This document shows, piece after piece, positions 1 through 8,714 of a DNA stretch of 14,952 bases; the first letter of the stretch is position 1, and every line of letters starts with the position of its first letter. This DNA comes from Conidiobolus incongruus B7586 (lineage: Eukaryota > Entomophthoromycota > Entomophthoromycetes > Entomophthorales > Conidiobolaceae), in assembly GCA_000697335.1 (NCBI GenBank), contig JNEM01006748.1, positions 1 through 14,952 of the forward strand, given 5' to 3'. The translations under genes and the position numbers were made by a program. The notes under the pieces are model-generated. The model saw nothing but the letters and a program-made list of their open reading frames with translations, ran no database searches and was not told the DNA's origin.

Positions 1-2
1 TA

Positions 3-108
3 GATTTTAATTATTTAATTTAAGTTTATTTTATTAAATATTAATCAAGTTATTAGTAAAAATATAGGTGTTTTTGATTTTATAACTTATTTTTACAGGT
101 TAGTGTAT
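3..108. repeat. Inner end of a dispersed repeat, left copy
   Basis: Positions 3-108 match the reverse complement of 14486-14591, with position x pairing with 14594-x. I count 8 mismatches in 106 positions (about 92% identity) and no gaps. All 8 are transitions. Similarity stops abruptly after 108. The copy probably continues left, out of the window, because the right copy sits at the start of a long uniform AT-rich block that runs off the other end. No coding sequence or target-site duplication is visible, so the element class is unknown. Confidence 0.85.
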
Positions 109-386
109 TTATTTAAGTATTTTAAAACATATTCTAAAAGCAATCTAGTTAATAATATTCTTGATTTAACAAAGTAACATTTATTACCAATCAAAAATTG
201 AATATTTAGCTTTCCTATAATTAATGGGGTTAAAATTAAATTAAATATTGAAAACTTATAATAAAATTTTAAAACAGTAATCTTTATAGTTTTTAATTTT
301 AGGAATATAAAATGTTAGGATACTAAGATTTTTATTTTAATTTATAAAAATATTTTTTTCACATTTTTAATAATTAAAATAAAATA
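109..386. other. AT-rich spacer
   Basis: Low-complexity AT-rich DNA between the repeat end and the lectin-like remnant. No ORF, RNA gene or clear motif is seen. Confidence 0.6.
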
Positions 387-664
387 ACTGTTCTCCAATT
401 TGTTACTATTATCATCAATGCTGTGTTCAAACCAGGTACTTATGCTATCACCAATAAGTACTATCAATCACAAGTTTTGACACATAAAACTACCCTATAC
501 ACATTACATTGTTGGTTATGTAATTGGAGAAGTTCAAGAAACCATTTTTAACTTGGGGAATTCATCCTTTTGAAGTTGAATATTCTATATGTAATGAGAC
601 AGTGACCATTGAATATTATGAACTTTCAAGTAACAGTATGCATTCTTTTATCTGGAAGATTTAA
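387..664 (+). pseudogene. Eroded coding remnant, resembles a beta-trefoil (ricin-B-type) lectin repeat
   Basis: This patch is less AT-biased than its flanks and shows coding-like stretches on the + strand in more than one frame. One stretch contains PGTYAITNKYY, which resembles the PGTY-I-N opening of fungal beta-trefoil lectin repeats. The last stretch ends in HSFIWKI, which resembles the closing Q-x-W strand of such a repeat, and the spacing of the two is right for one or two repeats. The region appears broken in about two places and has no clean start, so it is best treated as a fossil of old age. The family call rests on short motifs only. Alternatives are a decayed gene of another beta-rich secreted family, or chance. 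Confidence 0.3.
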
Positions 665-1857
665 AAACAGGTATCAATTTAATATATTATTGTGAATGAA
701 AGATATATTGTTAAGATATTTTCTATACAAAATAACATTCTATTTAGAAAAAAAGATAATTAATAATTCTTGCAAGATTAAAAATTTAATATTATATATA
801 TACATATATATATTAATTAATTAATTAATATATCTATGTAATATTAAATTATACAAAATTAAAAGAAAATTTATATTTGAATTATTATTTAAATTTCTGA
901 TATTTTAATATACAATAAGTATTAGTTTAAAATATTTTTTACTCTTTAAAAATTTATAATTTGAATAAAATTTAATTTTGATTTTATTTAACATCAGAAT
1001 GAATTGCTATTTTACCATAATAAAACCTATTTAGAATAATCTTGTTTGGAATCATTTTGTTAAATAACACTGTATTGCTATTTGGTATAGCATATGAATT
1101 AATTTTTTGATCACTTTACATTGGTTTAAAGCTGAAATTTTTAAAACCAATTGCTTCAATTAGATCATCAGGATTTGTTCAAAATTTATATTTCAAGATT
1201 ATGATTAAGTTGATATTCCTCAATTTTAGTCTAAATTTTATCCTACCATTCAGAAAAGATGAAATATTTAAATATATAATTTATTATTAAACTTAAGCAA
1301 ATAAATTCATCCTTGTAAATTCTAAAGATCAATAAAGATTCAAGTTGTTAATTTGTCTCCAATATGTACATATTTTCAAAACATAAACCTGAATGAATGA
1401 TTCATTTCACATTAGATATCATTTCTATTTAGTTATAAATAGCATATTTATATTATATTTAAACATATTTTATTTAAATTGTAAACAATATATCATTGTG
1501 GAAAATAAGACAATGAAAATCCAGAATTGTATAGTGATATAATTGGCTCTCAAAATCTAGTTTTAGTAATAATTATAAACCTAGTTCATTGGTATTAATT
1601 TTTTGCTTGATCTGATATAATTAAATATTATTAACAATTGATAGGAATAAAACAAACAAAATTTATAATTAACCATTATTTATTATTTATTTTACTATAT
1701 TATATATTCTCAAATAAATATTAAACCATGCAAAATTATATTCAAATCAAATATATAAAATGTCTTGGTAATATTACTGCTATATCAAACTATTTCATAA
1801 AAATATTAAATATATGTTCAAGTGAATAAAAATAAAGGATGTAAAAAGAGGAAAAAG
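665..1857. other. AT-rich spacer without recognisable gene
   Basis: About 1.2 kb of AT-rich sequence with simple TA and TTAA runs (around 790-835). No ORF of useful length on either strand and no tRNA-like fold. A few less biased patches, for example 1010-1250, may be eroded sequence, but nothing in them is recognisable. Confidence 0.5.
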
Positions 1858-2450
1858 TTAGTTGAAAACGAGACAATGATACGAAGTAAAGGACTTCTCA
1901 ACCAATGAAAGGGTTAACGGATATTGGACAATCTTCCAAGGACGTGAAGACGATTTTAAACCGTGAGAGACATACCAGTCTTCAACAAAATCGATCACGC
2001 AAGTATGGAGAGGTACCCAATATTCGATGGATTTGTAGGAGGTAAAGTTAGTATCATCTTCGAGGACGTAATGATTGGGAATTGATGTTGTAACTTACTG
2101 AATGATGTATCTGTTGAATCTTGAATTTTGTGATTGGATAGGAATATAATGCCCAATGTGATCTGAAATGGGGGTTTGATTGAATTAATGATCCAGGTGA
2201 TATTCTCAGACATCGCTATCGACCTCGTTCGTTGTGCGTAAGTCAAGTAAGCAAAAAGTATTATGTTTGTAGGTGCTACTATTATAAGGGAATTGAATTC
2301 AGGACGATCGATTAATTCCAATGCTAATGAGAACGAGGAAGTACCAACGCAAGATTTGATCCACAGCCTCTTTCGAAGCAAAGTGAGTAAAGACTTATAC
2401 AAGTGATTGCTGAGTTATCCGATAATAAAATAGAATGACACTTAATTTAG
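1858..2450. other. Candidate small gene, strand unresolved
   Basis: Base composition is clearly less AT-rich than the flanks, which suggests a gene. On the + strand an ATG at 1905 opens 45 codons (MKGLTDIGQSSKDVK...), and further coding-like pieces lie near 2210-2226 and 2273-2390. They could be joined by short introns of the size seen in the local genes: a 52-nt GTAACT..ATAG at about 2092-2143, and a 51-nt GTGAGT..ATAG after codons for HSLFRSK. On the - strand 1995-2402 is open for 135 codons but lacks an upstream ATG, and the internal ATG would give a protein of about 70 residues. One + strand splicing reads RYRP, then ATIIREL, then LIHSLF, reminiscent of the histone H3 alpha-N and alpha-1 region. 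That path needs a poor GTTCGT donor, and no alpha-2/alpha-3 follows. No product is assigned. Confidence 0.35.
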
Positions 2451-2816
2451 GAAATAGTAGGATTTAAGAATATCAAATCAAATAGATAGCGAGGCGTATT
2501 CATCACCTAATTCCAAAATATTTGAAGATTAAATCTCTAAGTAAAATAAACATTGCAAATATATAGAATGCTAGTAAGAAATAATAGGATCAAGTCAATA
2601 TAGTAAGTCTCCGCGAGGGATATATTATCATTGTTGGCTCCAGTTGAAAAAAATTATTTTCAAAGTTAACCTAAATATGCAGAGGTCCACTGTACAACCC
2701 TCAAGGAAAGACAGGTTGGTTGGGGCTGATAAAATCGATACATTACAGATAAATGTGAAATATATGAAATAATTGGAAACCAACCATTGACAACAGACTG
2801 ATCAAAAAATAATGCA
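2451..2816. other. Spacer with one 31-residue ORF
   Basis: No clear gene. A short + strand ORF at 2677-2772 (ATG, 31 residues, starting MQRSTVQPSRKDR) is coding-like in composition, but its ATG lies inside a possible intron acceptor (ATGCAG), so it may instead be part of a longer spliced gene. Its relation to the GC island just downstream is unknown. Confidence 0.3.
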
Positions 2817-2824
2817 TATATAAG
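2817..2824 (+). promoter_or_regulatory. Possible TATA box ahead of the GC island
   Basis: TATATAAG is the best TATA-box match directly upstream of the 2930-3545 island and would place a start near 2845-2880. In an AT-rich genome such matches are common, so this is only suggestive. A TATA box would fit either a Pol II gene or a TATA-driven Pol III RNA gene. Confidence 0.2.
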
Positions 2825-2929
2825 CTAATTCACATACAATCATACATATAATTATTCATCAATTCAGATAAGAAAAGTGACGAAATATGTATCATTAATA
2901 TTGTTAGATATAACTCAATGGTATGATAT

Positions 2930-3545
2930 ACAGAGTCACAATTGGGCATTTAACAAAAAAAGTAAGAGTCAAAAAACGAAAAGGATCCATATTGGTAGGA
3001 ATGTCTTGCATATGGCGAATCCATTACACGGGACAGACTACTCTTCTACGAATGGCCGGAGAAATTTCTTCCGCCTCGGACAATTGGAACACTGGACCAG
3101 GAAACACGATGATCGGACGCTAATTCCATGAGATTCCTTTCTTGCCTACAATAAGACCAATGAGTTCCCCAAAGCTCTTCGTCGACACAGGCTTCGCGAT
3201 AGAATCGCATTCTGCCCTAACGATCGCTGGTAGGAGAATCTTCTCAAAGTCACAAGCAATAGGCCACGGTGGAAAGAATCCATAGTAGTGGGTGCCGAAA
3301 CCACCTCTTACGAGGATTGGTATGCGAGCCTTAGTTAGCTTCGCCCTCAGTAAGGTTAGATGGGTGTCACAGGTCCTCCAAATTTCACGAGTTGATTCGT
3401 AGCAGCTTGTTTTCTGCGTCCTTGCTTGATTATCCGCAATTCATTAGGGTTGCTTGTTTCCTATCCAAGAAAAGCTCCTTTTAGTTTGCACTTACTTCAT
3501 TTCTATCCCTCCCCCGGGGGGCCCTAGAGTTAAACTGAATCCAGG
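2930..3545. other. GC-rich island, unassigned (structured RNA or decayed gene)
   Basis: Sample lines 3181-3240 and 3301-3360 hold 32 and 30 G or C in 60, whereas spacer line 8521-8580 holds 6. No conserved protein is recognised. On the + strand the 84-codon frame from a GTG at 2877 contains an ATG at 3012 (MANPLHGTDYSS...) and stops at 3131. The same frame then continues coding-like with in-frame stops. On the - strand a frame is open from about 3462 to 3121 (containing THLTLLRAKL and STKSFGELIGLIVGKKG) but has no ATG at its head. Small perfect hairpins occur, such as GCGAT-AGA-ATCGC at 3197-3209. I checked by eye for landmarks of rRNA, 5S, U1-U6, U3, SRP, RNase P and MRP and found none. The island ends at a CCCCCGGGGG block. 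A decayed insertion is also possible. Confidence 0.4.
3511..3520. repeat. CCCCCGGGGG palindrome at island edge
   Basis: A perfect 10-bp G/C palindrome inside a longer C-run and G-run (3507-3524, followed by CCTAG). It is the most GC-biased spot of the window and lies at the right edge of the 2930-3545 island. It could close a stem in an RNA, mark an old junction, or be a sequencing-sensitive spot. Confidence 0.6.
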
Positions 3546-3602
3546 AGTGCAATAAGTATTTTAAAATACATTATTGAAACCTCACCTTGTGATATATTTA
3601 AT

Positions 3603-3830
3603 TTATATGGATTCAACTGATCGGACTAGCAAGTCGATTAAATCCTCGTTAAATAATTGGAACATATACCTTAAAGAATAGTCTTCGTATTTGATTAGAG
3701 CTGAAAGAAGGAAAGAGAATGTGTGGCCAGGAGAACCGATAGACGAAGATGTGGTACAGTACGATTTTATTAACCAATGAAGAGTATAATGAGGACAATT
3801 GAACAACTTGTATAACTTGTTTCGAATCAT
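3603..3830. other. Candidate coding patch, strand unresolved
   Basis: Both strands look coding-like. On the - strand an ATG at 3830 opens 75 codons to a TAA at 3603, giving a Leu-rich product that ends LFNEDLIDLLVRSVESI. On the + strand an ATG at 3607 gives 58 codons to a TGA at 3778 with a single in-frame TAG at 3679. Its second half (AERRKENVWPGEPIDEDVVQ) is charged and protein-like. I could not remove the TAG with a frame-preserving intron of about 50 nt. Exons of the neighbouring genes do not use TAG as a sense codon, so recoding is not supported. I recognise neither product. Confidence 0.25.
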
Positions 3831-4426
3831 AAATTAAGGATTTGATCTTTCATCTCCCAATTGTATACTATAAAGAGCGGATAAATATATATATTTTAAA
3901 GATAACTAACAGCAATCTTTGATATAGAAACAACAAGACAAAGAACAGTAATAATTCAAAAGATGTAAATCAAATATAAATAACGTGAAATTCAATGTAT
4001 AAAATTATATAGCAAAACATAATGGTTAAAATCAAAATATAAGACTAAAGTAAATGTTGAGACTTGACATAATTGTAGATGGAAACAAGTTGGTATATAC
4101 GAATGTTTGCAGGGTTAATTATACTTGACGATAGAACTTGAATTTATCTTTAAAAGAAACTCATTACTAAAGGAAACAGAATCAGCATTTGATTGGTAAA
4201 TAGGGGTGATAGAGAAACTCACTAAGATTCTTGATGAAATATGCTGCATATGCTTAAAACGAAGTAACTGCTAATCTAAATCAAAGAAATGAAAAATTAT
4301 ATGCAAATATAATCCTAGCATTCGATGATGTTGACCAATATGAGAGATGAAAAGATCCAAAGGTATAAAACAGAAAGTGCAAGAAATTGAAAAATCTGAA
4401 AAAGTGCAAAATTAAACTGAAAGAAA
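3831..4426. other. Spacer, nothing recognised
   Basis: Moderately AT-rich sequence with no ORF of note on either strand. A GATGATG at 4324 followed by a CTGA near 4396 resembles box C and box D of a snoRNA, but no terminal stem is apparent, so I do not call one. Confidence 0.4.
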
Positions 4427-4430
4427 ACCA

Positions 4431-4580
4431 ATGAACAATGGGAAGGCACACCAACTACGGACGGAGGCACGACCTGGCCAACTCCTGAGTGAGAAACAAG
4501 ATCCGGAGGAAATCCTTAGTACCAGACTAGCTAAGCTAGACAAGTTTGAAAAGAAAAGAGAGACACAAGTAACAAAATAG
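4431..4580 (+). CDS. Possible 49-residue hydrophilic protein or exon
   Basis: The ORF starts at ATG 4431 (MNNGKAHQLRTEA) and ends at TAG 4578. It lies in a patch with raised G+C. The translation is strongly charged and would form a helix in its second half (EEILSTRLAKLDKFEKKRE), more like a real protein than chance AT-rich reading. It might be one exon of a larger gene: a GTAACA donor-like site lies near the end, at 4569. The antisense frames are also partly open. No family is recognised. The ATG overlaps an ACCAATGA word that recurs at 1901 and 3773. Confidence 0.25.
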   Translation: MNNGKAHQLRTEARPGQLLSEKQDPEEILSTRLAKLDKFEKKRETQVTK

Positions 4581-5966
4581 TAATTAGTCAAAAAAGGAAA
4601 TAAGGTTAAGATTTACTACATTATGAAAAAATTCCAAGAACCTTGTGAAGGTTTTGAACAATTTGAAAAATGAACCTAATTTTGGACCCTTATATACTTA
4701 GTGACTTCTCTAACAAACGAAACCAAGTAAACTCAAGTTTCAAACCAGTCCAATCAAAGTGAAAATTGAATAAAACAAGTGATGTCACTTGTACCAATCA
4801 CATCGATTAATCCGATTAAAGTGGTCTGATTTGCACAATTGCCAATGGCTGAAAATAGTGATTACAATGAATTAGATCAATAAATATTCATTGAATGCTA
4901 AAAATTTCTTTCACATTCTACTTATTGCAATCATCTGATTTTCAAACTAATAATTATGATTTAAAGTTTAATTTTATTCAAGTATGGATCTAATTTTGCT
5001 TTGGTTATGGATAAACCTACCAAACAGTTTAATAATCAACATCACTATGAAAACATATTGAATTCATTAATAAATAAAATTAATAGATCGTCCAAGAATC
5101 GACGAACTTGGTAAACTTTCCACCAACAATAAAATCCACGTTTTAGGATTAAACAACTTTTACTTTTATAACAATTTAACCCAAATAACTTTTACCTAAT
5201 TAACCAAATGTAAATTGAAATAATACTTGTCATAAATTTATTTTTATCCTAAAAAAATTAAAATTTCGGATGAAATTTGAAATGTTAATATTGATAAAAT
5301 TTCCAGTGTTGAAATAATATTACGTATGGAACCTCAGTTTTGCAGTAGTGATATTAGTTATCATTACATAATGGAATCGGAGAATTGGAATATTAAAGAT
5401 ATTACATGGTGATTTGAAAATATGAATTCAGAATTAATTAAAGTTACGAATATACATAGTAATTATTCAAGTAATAATGTATATAATCAAACTCTATGTA
5501 AAAGCTTCAAAAATTTCAAAGTATCGTTCCTGAAATTTCCACTATTTCTAGGCATGCCTATAAGAATTTAATAAAGGCATAGATAAATTATTATTTGTAG
5601 AATAAATACTTGGATATCGTTTTACAATTGTAAATACCTATTATTAAATATTTGATTTAAATTTTATTTTCATTTTATCAAATTCAAGTATATTTTATTT
5701 GAAACTTGAGTTTTGAATTTATGGTATACTACATTAAATAATAGAGTATTAAGTAGTTGAATAGTATGAATTAAGAAATAATTATGATGGTAAAATTGAT
5801 AAAATTAGAATGTTAAGAGTTAAATAATATTATAATATGTTGATAGATATGATATGTAAAAGATTATAAAAAAATAAAAAATAAAAGTAAGAGAATTGCA
5901 GTTTTGGATGATGAAATAAATAATATATAGATCATAATAACATACTATTTTCAAATCTTAGCGTAT
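4581..5966. other. AT-rich spacer with small inverted repeats
   Basis: No gene is recognised over about 1.4 kb. Small symmetric words occur: a hairpin at 4636-4657 (AACCTT-GTG-AAGGTT core), CAAGTGATGTCACTTG at 4776-4791, whose centre resembles a bZIP/CRE half-site pair, and a perfect 12-bp palindrome TAGGCATGCCTA at 5549-5560. None has a partner gene close enough to call a regulatory site. Confidence 0.5.
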
Positions 5967-6049
5967 GGCAATGTGGCCGAGTTGGTCTAAGGCGCCGCAC
6001 TCAAGTTGCGGTCTCGTAAGAGGCATGAGTTCGAATCTCATCGTTGTCA
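5967..6049 (+). tRNA. tRNA-Leu (anticodon CAA)
   Basis: An 83-nt class II tRNA that reads UUG leucine codons. The acceptor stem pairs GGCAATG (5967-5973) with CGTTGTC (6042-6048), including two G-U pairs, and the discriminator is A6049. The D arm starts at 5976. The anticodon stem CCGCA/TGCGG flanks the loop CTCAAGT with anticodon CAA at 6002-6004. A long variable arm (6012-6024) folds as CTC-GTAA-GAG. The T arm is ATGAG-TTCGAAT-CTCAT (6025-6041). A box (TGGCCGAGTTGG) and B box are intact. There is no intron, which is unusual because eukaryotic tRNA-Leu(CAA) genes often carry one. CCA is not encoded, as expected. Confidence 0.97.
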
Positions 6050-6056
6050 TTGTAAC

Positions 6057-6061
6057 TTTTT
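6057..6061 (+). terminator. Pol III T-run terminator of tRNA-Leu
   Basis: A run of five T on the sense strand, 8 nt after the tRNA 3' end, is the usual RNA polymerase III termination signal. Confidence 0.75.
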
Positions 6062-6279
6062 ATTTATTTCAATTATTCAAAAAACGATCCCATAACTCAC
6101 CATATATCTGATTCACTTAATTAATTTTTTTACTATTTCCCCAATCTTCAACAAATTATAATTTAATTATTTAAAATTTACATTAATAATATATCAACCC
6201 AACATACCATATTTATTATTAATATCTCATTTCTGTAAATTTCAAAAAAAATTTAACCCTTAATAAATTATAATCAATC

Positions 6280-6537
6280 ATGCCTCGCTCAGTCTGGAAA
6301 GGTCCCTTCTTCGTTACCTTCCCCAACCTTAAGAAATGTATCGCCGAACAAATACCTATTAAGACTAATGCTCGCAACTGTACGATTATCCCAAGTTTTG
6401 TAGGAGCCAAATTCCTGGTTCACAACGGCAGACATTATCTACCTGTTAATGTTACTGAGGAAATGGTGGGTCATAAATTGGGTGAGTTTTCTATTACGAG
6501 AAAACCTTTTAGTTATAGATTGACAAAGAACAAATAA
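6280..6537 (+). CDS. RSM19: Mitochondrial small-subunit ribosomal protein uS19
   Basis: An 85-residue uS19 protein of the mitochondrial 30S-type subunit head, in the same size range as bacterial S19 and yeast Rsm19. The N-terminus [10 protein letters not shown] matches the bacterial PRS-x-KKGPF start. Residues 49-72 (NGRHYLPV ... [10 protein letters not shown]) fit the uS19 family signature. The ATG at 6280 is the family's natural start, with no room for a longer conserved N-terminus. There is no obvious cleavable presequence, as is common for this protein, whose basic N-terminus can act as targeting signal. The gene is uninterrupted, unlike its spliced neighbours. It lies 230 nt after the tRNA on the same strand and is convergent with the MAPR gene. 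The stop TAA overlaps an AATAAA word at 6533. That it is nuclear and not mitochondrial is inferred from the surrounding spliced nuclear genes. Confidence 0.93.
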   Translation: MPRSVWKGPFFVTFPNLKKCIAEQIPIKTNARNCTIIPSFVGAKFLVHNGRHYLPVNVTEEMVGHKLGEFSITRKPFSYRLTKNK

Positions 6538-7109
6538 ATTAATAAAGGGACTAAAATTATTTATATGGTTATTGATAACTCTCGTTTAGGGTAGAGTATT
6601 CAATTCTAGTATCAAATTTTTCATTTGATTTTAATGTTCATAATTATTCATCACGCATTTCAAAATTAATAATTCAAACGAATATTGTTTATAAATTAAA
6701 TACAGTTATTTGTATTAAATTAACACATTTATTAATTTATCTTCATTAACTCTAAATAATACAATATATATCATTCTACATATCAAAATATCAGTCAATT
6801 TAGTAAATATATAATAAATGAATAGATATATGAATCAAAATTGAAAATTATAGAATAATAATGATAATAATTATTTAAAGTTGGTATAATTTATATTTAA
6901 TAAATAATTGATTGAAATATAATATAATGATAATTATATTTTATAAATATTAGGGTATTCAACTCAATTGAATTTAATAAATTAAACTATTATCAAAATT
7001 AAATAAATAACACAAATGACTAATAAAATAACAAATATTCGACAAAACAGAATAAGTAATAATAATTCAATTATAGAATTTACAGCTATTCCTGACTAAA
7101 TGAAATTTA
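6538..7109. other. Convergent intergenic spacer
   Basis: AT-rich DNA between the 3' ends of the uS19 and MAPR genes. It should hold both 3' UTRs and polyadenylation sites. No ORF or RNA gene is seen. Confidence 0.6.
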
Positions 7110-7928
7110 TTAAGGTTTCTTATTAACCTTATTCAATCCCTCCTCAGATTTCTTCTTAGCATTACAATCTTCTGGGAGTGGGGAATTGGGATCAATTGGA
7201 GGATTCTTAACAGTTCCCACCTTATAATAAGTGTGGTGATTTCTATAAAAGTCCATCCACCCTTTTACAGACTATTTATTCCAATTAATGATATATTATT
7301 CATATATTATTTATCAACTTACATCCATATCCTTTTCATCGAAACCTCTTAAATCATGAGTTAAGTGCGTTTTGAAGCACCCGGTCACATAGGCTCTTGC
7401 AGCGTCCCTACCGGCGAAGAAGTGGTAACCACCACCCTAAAGCTGTATGAGTATTATTATTTTGAATAAATTGACTTGGAGCTTACGGGACCGTAATATT
7501 GTCTACCCGCAGTAACATCGTAAACTTCTCCACTAGAAACAGTCAACAAGTGATGAATTAGAGTGATAACCAAGACTTACTTGATAGCGATATAAATAGG
7601 CAATTTGGGATCTTTACCAGTGTATTTGCTAAGCTCTTCGGGTGTGAACTCTCTTTGAGATCTCTAAACCCAATATATTCAATAATAATAATAGATTAAA
7701 TACAATTCTACTTACTGGAATATAGTTCCTCCAATTGGTCCACTTATTCTGGTACCCGAAAGTCCAAGTGCGCGTTGCCAAATACGAAATTATCAAAGCG
7801 ATAATAGCCCCATTGAGTAAAAATCGAACAATAAGGAATAAAATAGAAGTTCCGGATTTGGTTGATTTAATGGGTACTTGCTCTTTTTCTGATGGTTTGG
7901 ATTTTTTATTCTTGTTGGTTTGTGACAT
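7110..7928 (-). CDS. MAPR-family cytochrome b5-like heme-binding membrane protein
   Basis: Five exons: 7928-7716, 7663-7581, 7532-7487, 7436-7323 and 7271-7110. The introns are 52, 48, 50 and 51 nt, all GT..AG, and all junctions keep frame to TAA, giving 205 residues. Residues 1-27 are a Lys-rich cytosolic-type head, and about 28-50 form one transmembrane helix. WTNWRNYIP follows at 63-71, a motif typical of fungal members. The MAPR domain runs from about 75 to 175 (FTPEELSKYTGKD, PIYIAINGEVYDV, YYGPGGGYHFFAGRDAARA). Tyr118 in GGGY aligns with the axial heme ligand Tyr113 of human PGRMC1, and Tyr112 with its Tyr107. The C-terminus is a hydrophilic Lys-rich tail. Relatives such as Dap1 and PGRMC1 bind heme and support cytochrome P450 enzymes of sterol synthesis, at the ER. 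That role here is inference. The start is the only ATG ahead of the membrane segment. Confidence 0.93.
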
Positions 7929-8714
7929 GATATTTATTGATTTTATATTTATTGAGTTTTATGGTGAATAAGAGATGATTAAATGAACTGAAGAGATGAT
8001 GATTTAATAGGAATCGTAATGGGATTGTTTGCTATATTAACAATTTGGGTAATTTAACTTTTGGATTCATTTTACTAATTCATTTTTATACATCATTTCA
8101 ATTTGTTATGATTGGTAAATTGATTAATTAGTTTGCTTTTAATGTCATCTTTTGGAAAAATAGTGAGCTAAAGTAAATTAAGGTTATAATATTACCCGAA
8201 AAAAATTTTGATTCAAATAATCGAAACTGATAGAAAATTAACAAAAATATTATATATATTTATTCTCGAGTGGATAAATTACATTTAGCAAAAAATGTAT
8301 TCCAATCATTAATTGATTTTTATTTAATAAATATAAATCAAAAATCGTACTTTTATAATTAATTTAAGTGTGTATATAGATTACATTAAATTATTAATAG
8401 TACTTAATTTAAAATCCCAATTAAAACCATATCTTCAATAATACTAACTTGATATCTTAATAAATTCACCAAGAGAGTGATTAATATATTAATAAACTAA
8501 ATAAATAATAAAGCTTATATAAAATATTCCAAAATAAAAAATTAAATTACTATATTAAATTGAACATTAAATTATAGAAAAATCAATAAAAAGGAGAGAT
8601 CAAAAAATCATTTAAAATTATTTCCAAAATATTATTTGATACAAATTAAATAACTACCAAATAACAATTTTAATATTCTTTGCAAATATATTTAATGAAG
8701 CTGATATTCAAGGA
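7929..8714. other. Intergenic spacer, MAPR promoter side
   Basis: AT-rich region between the MAPR start and the TAF5 stop, both on the - strand. It should carry the MAPR promoter and the TAF5 3' UTR. No ORF, RNA gene or convincing motif is visible. Confidence 0.6.

Noticed and set aside
780-840. TA and TTAA runs as an element end
   Set aside because: Simple sequence is expected in this composition and no matching partner was found.
1995-2402. 135-codon - strand ORF as a firm gene
   Set aside because: It begins with a non-ATG codon, resembles no family, and competes with a + strand reading. It is kept only as part of an unresolved patch.
3172-3240. Retroelement aspartic protease hint (LFVDTG) on the + strand
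   Set aside because: Only the three-residue DTG core agrees, the following residues do not fit, and no reverse transcriptase or integrase motif is near.
3430-3460. Possible telomerase RNA template (AACCCTAA on the - strand)
   Set aside because: Eight bases are too few, the telomere repeat of this organism is unknown, and no pseudoknot or other telomerase RNA feature was found.
3121-3462. DRG-type GTPase remnant on the - strand
   Set aside because: ARTQK and HLTLLRAKL recall the DRG N-terminus (RTQKNKAT, HLGLLKAKL), but the spacing is wrong and no G-box motifs follow.
4324-4400. C/D-box snoRNA
   Set aside because: GATGATG and CTGA are present, but there is no terminal stem and no clear guide segment.
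6219-6410. Antisense ORF over the uS19 gene
   Set aside because: It is a shadow of the well-supported uS19 gene on the + strand.
7735-7971. + strand ORF over MAPR exon 1
   Set aside because: It is antisense to the exon encoding the membrane helix and has no family resemblance.
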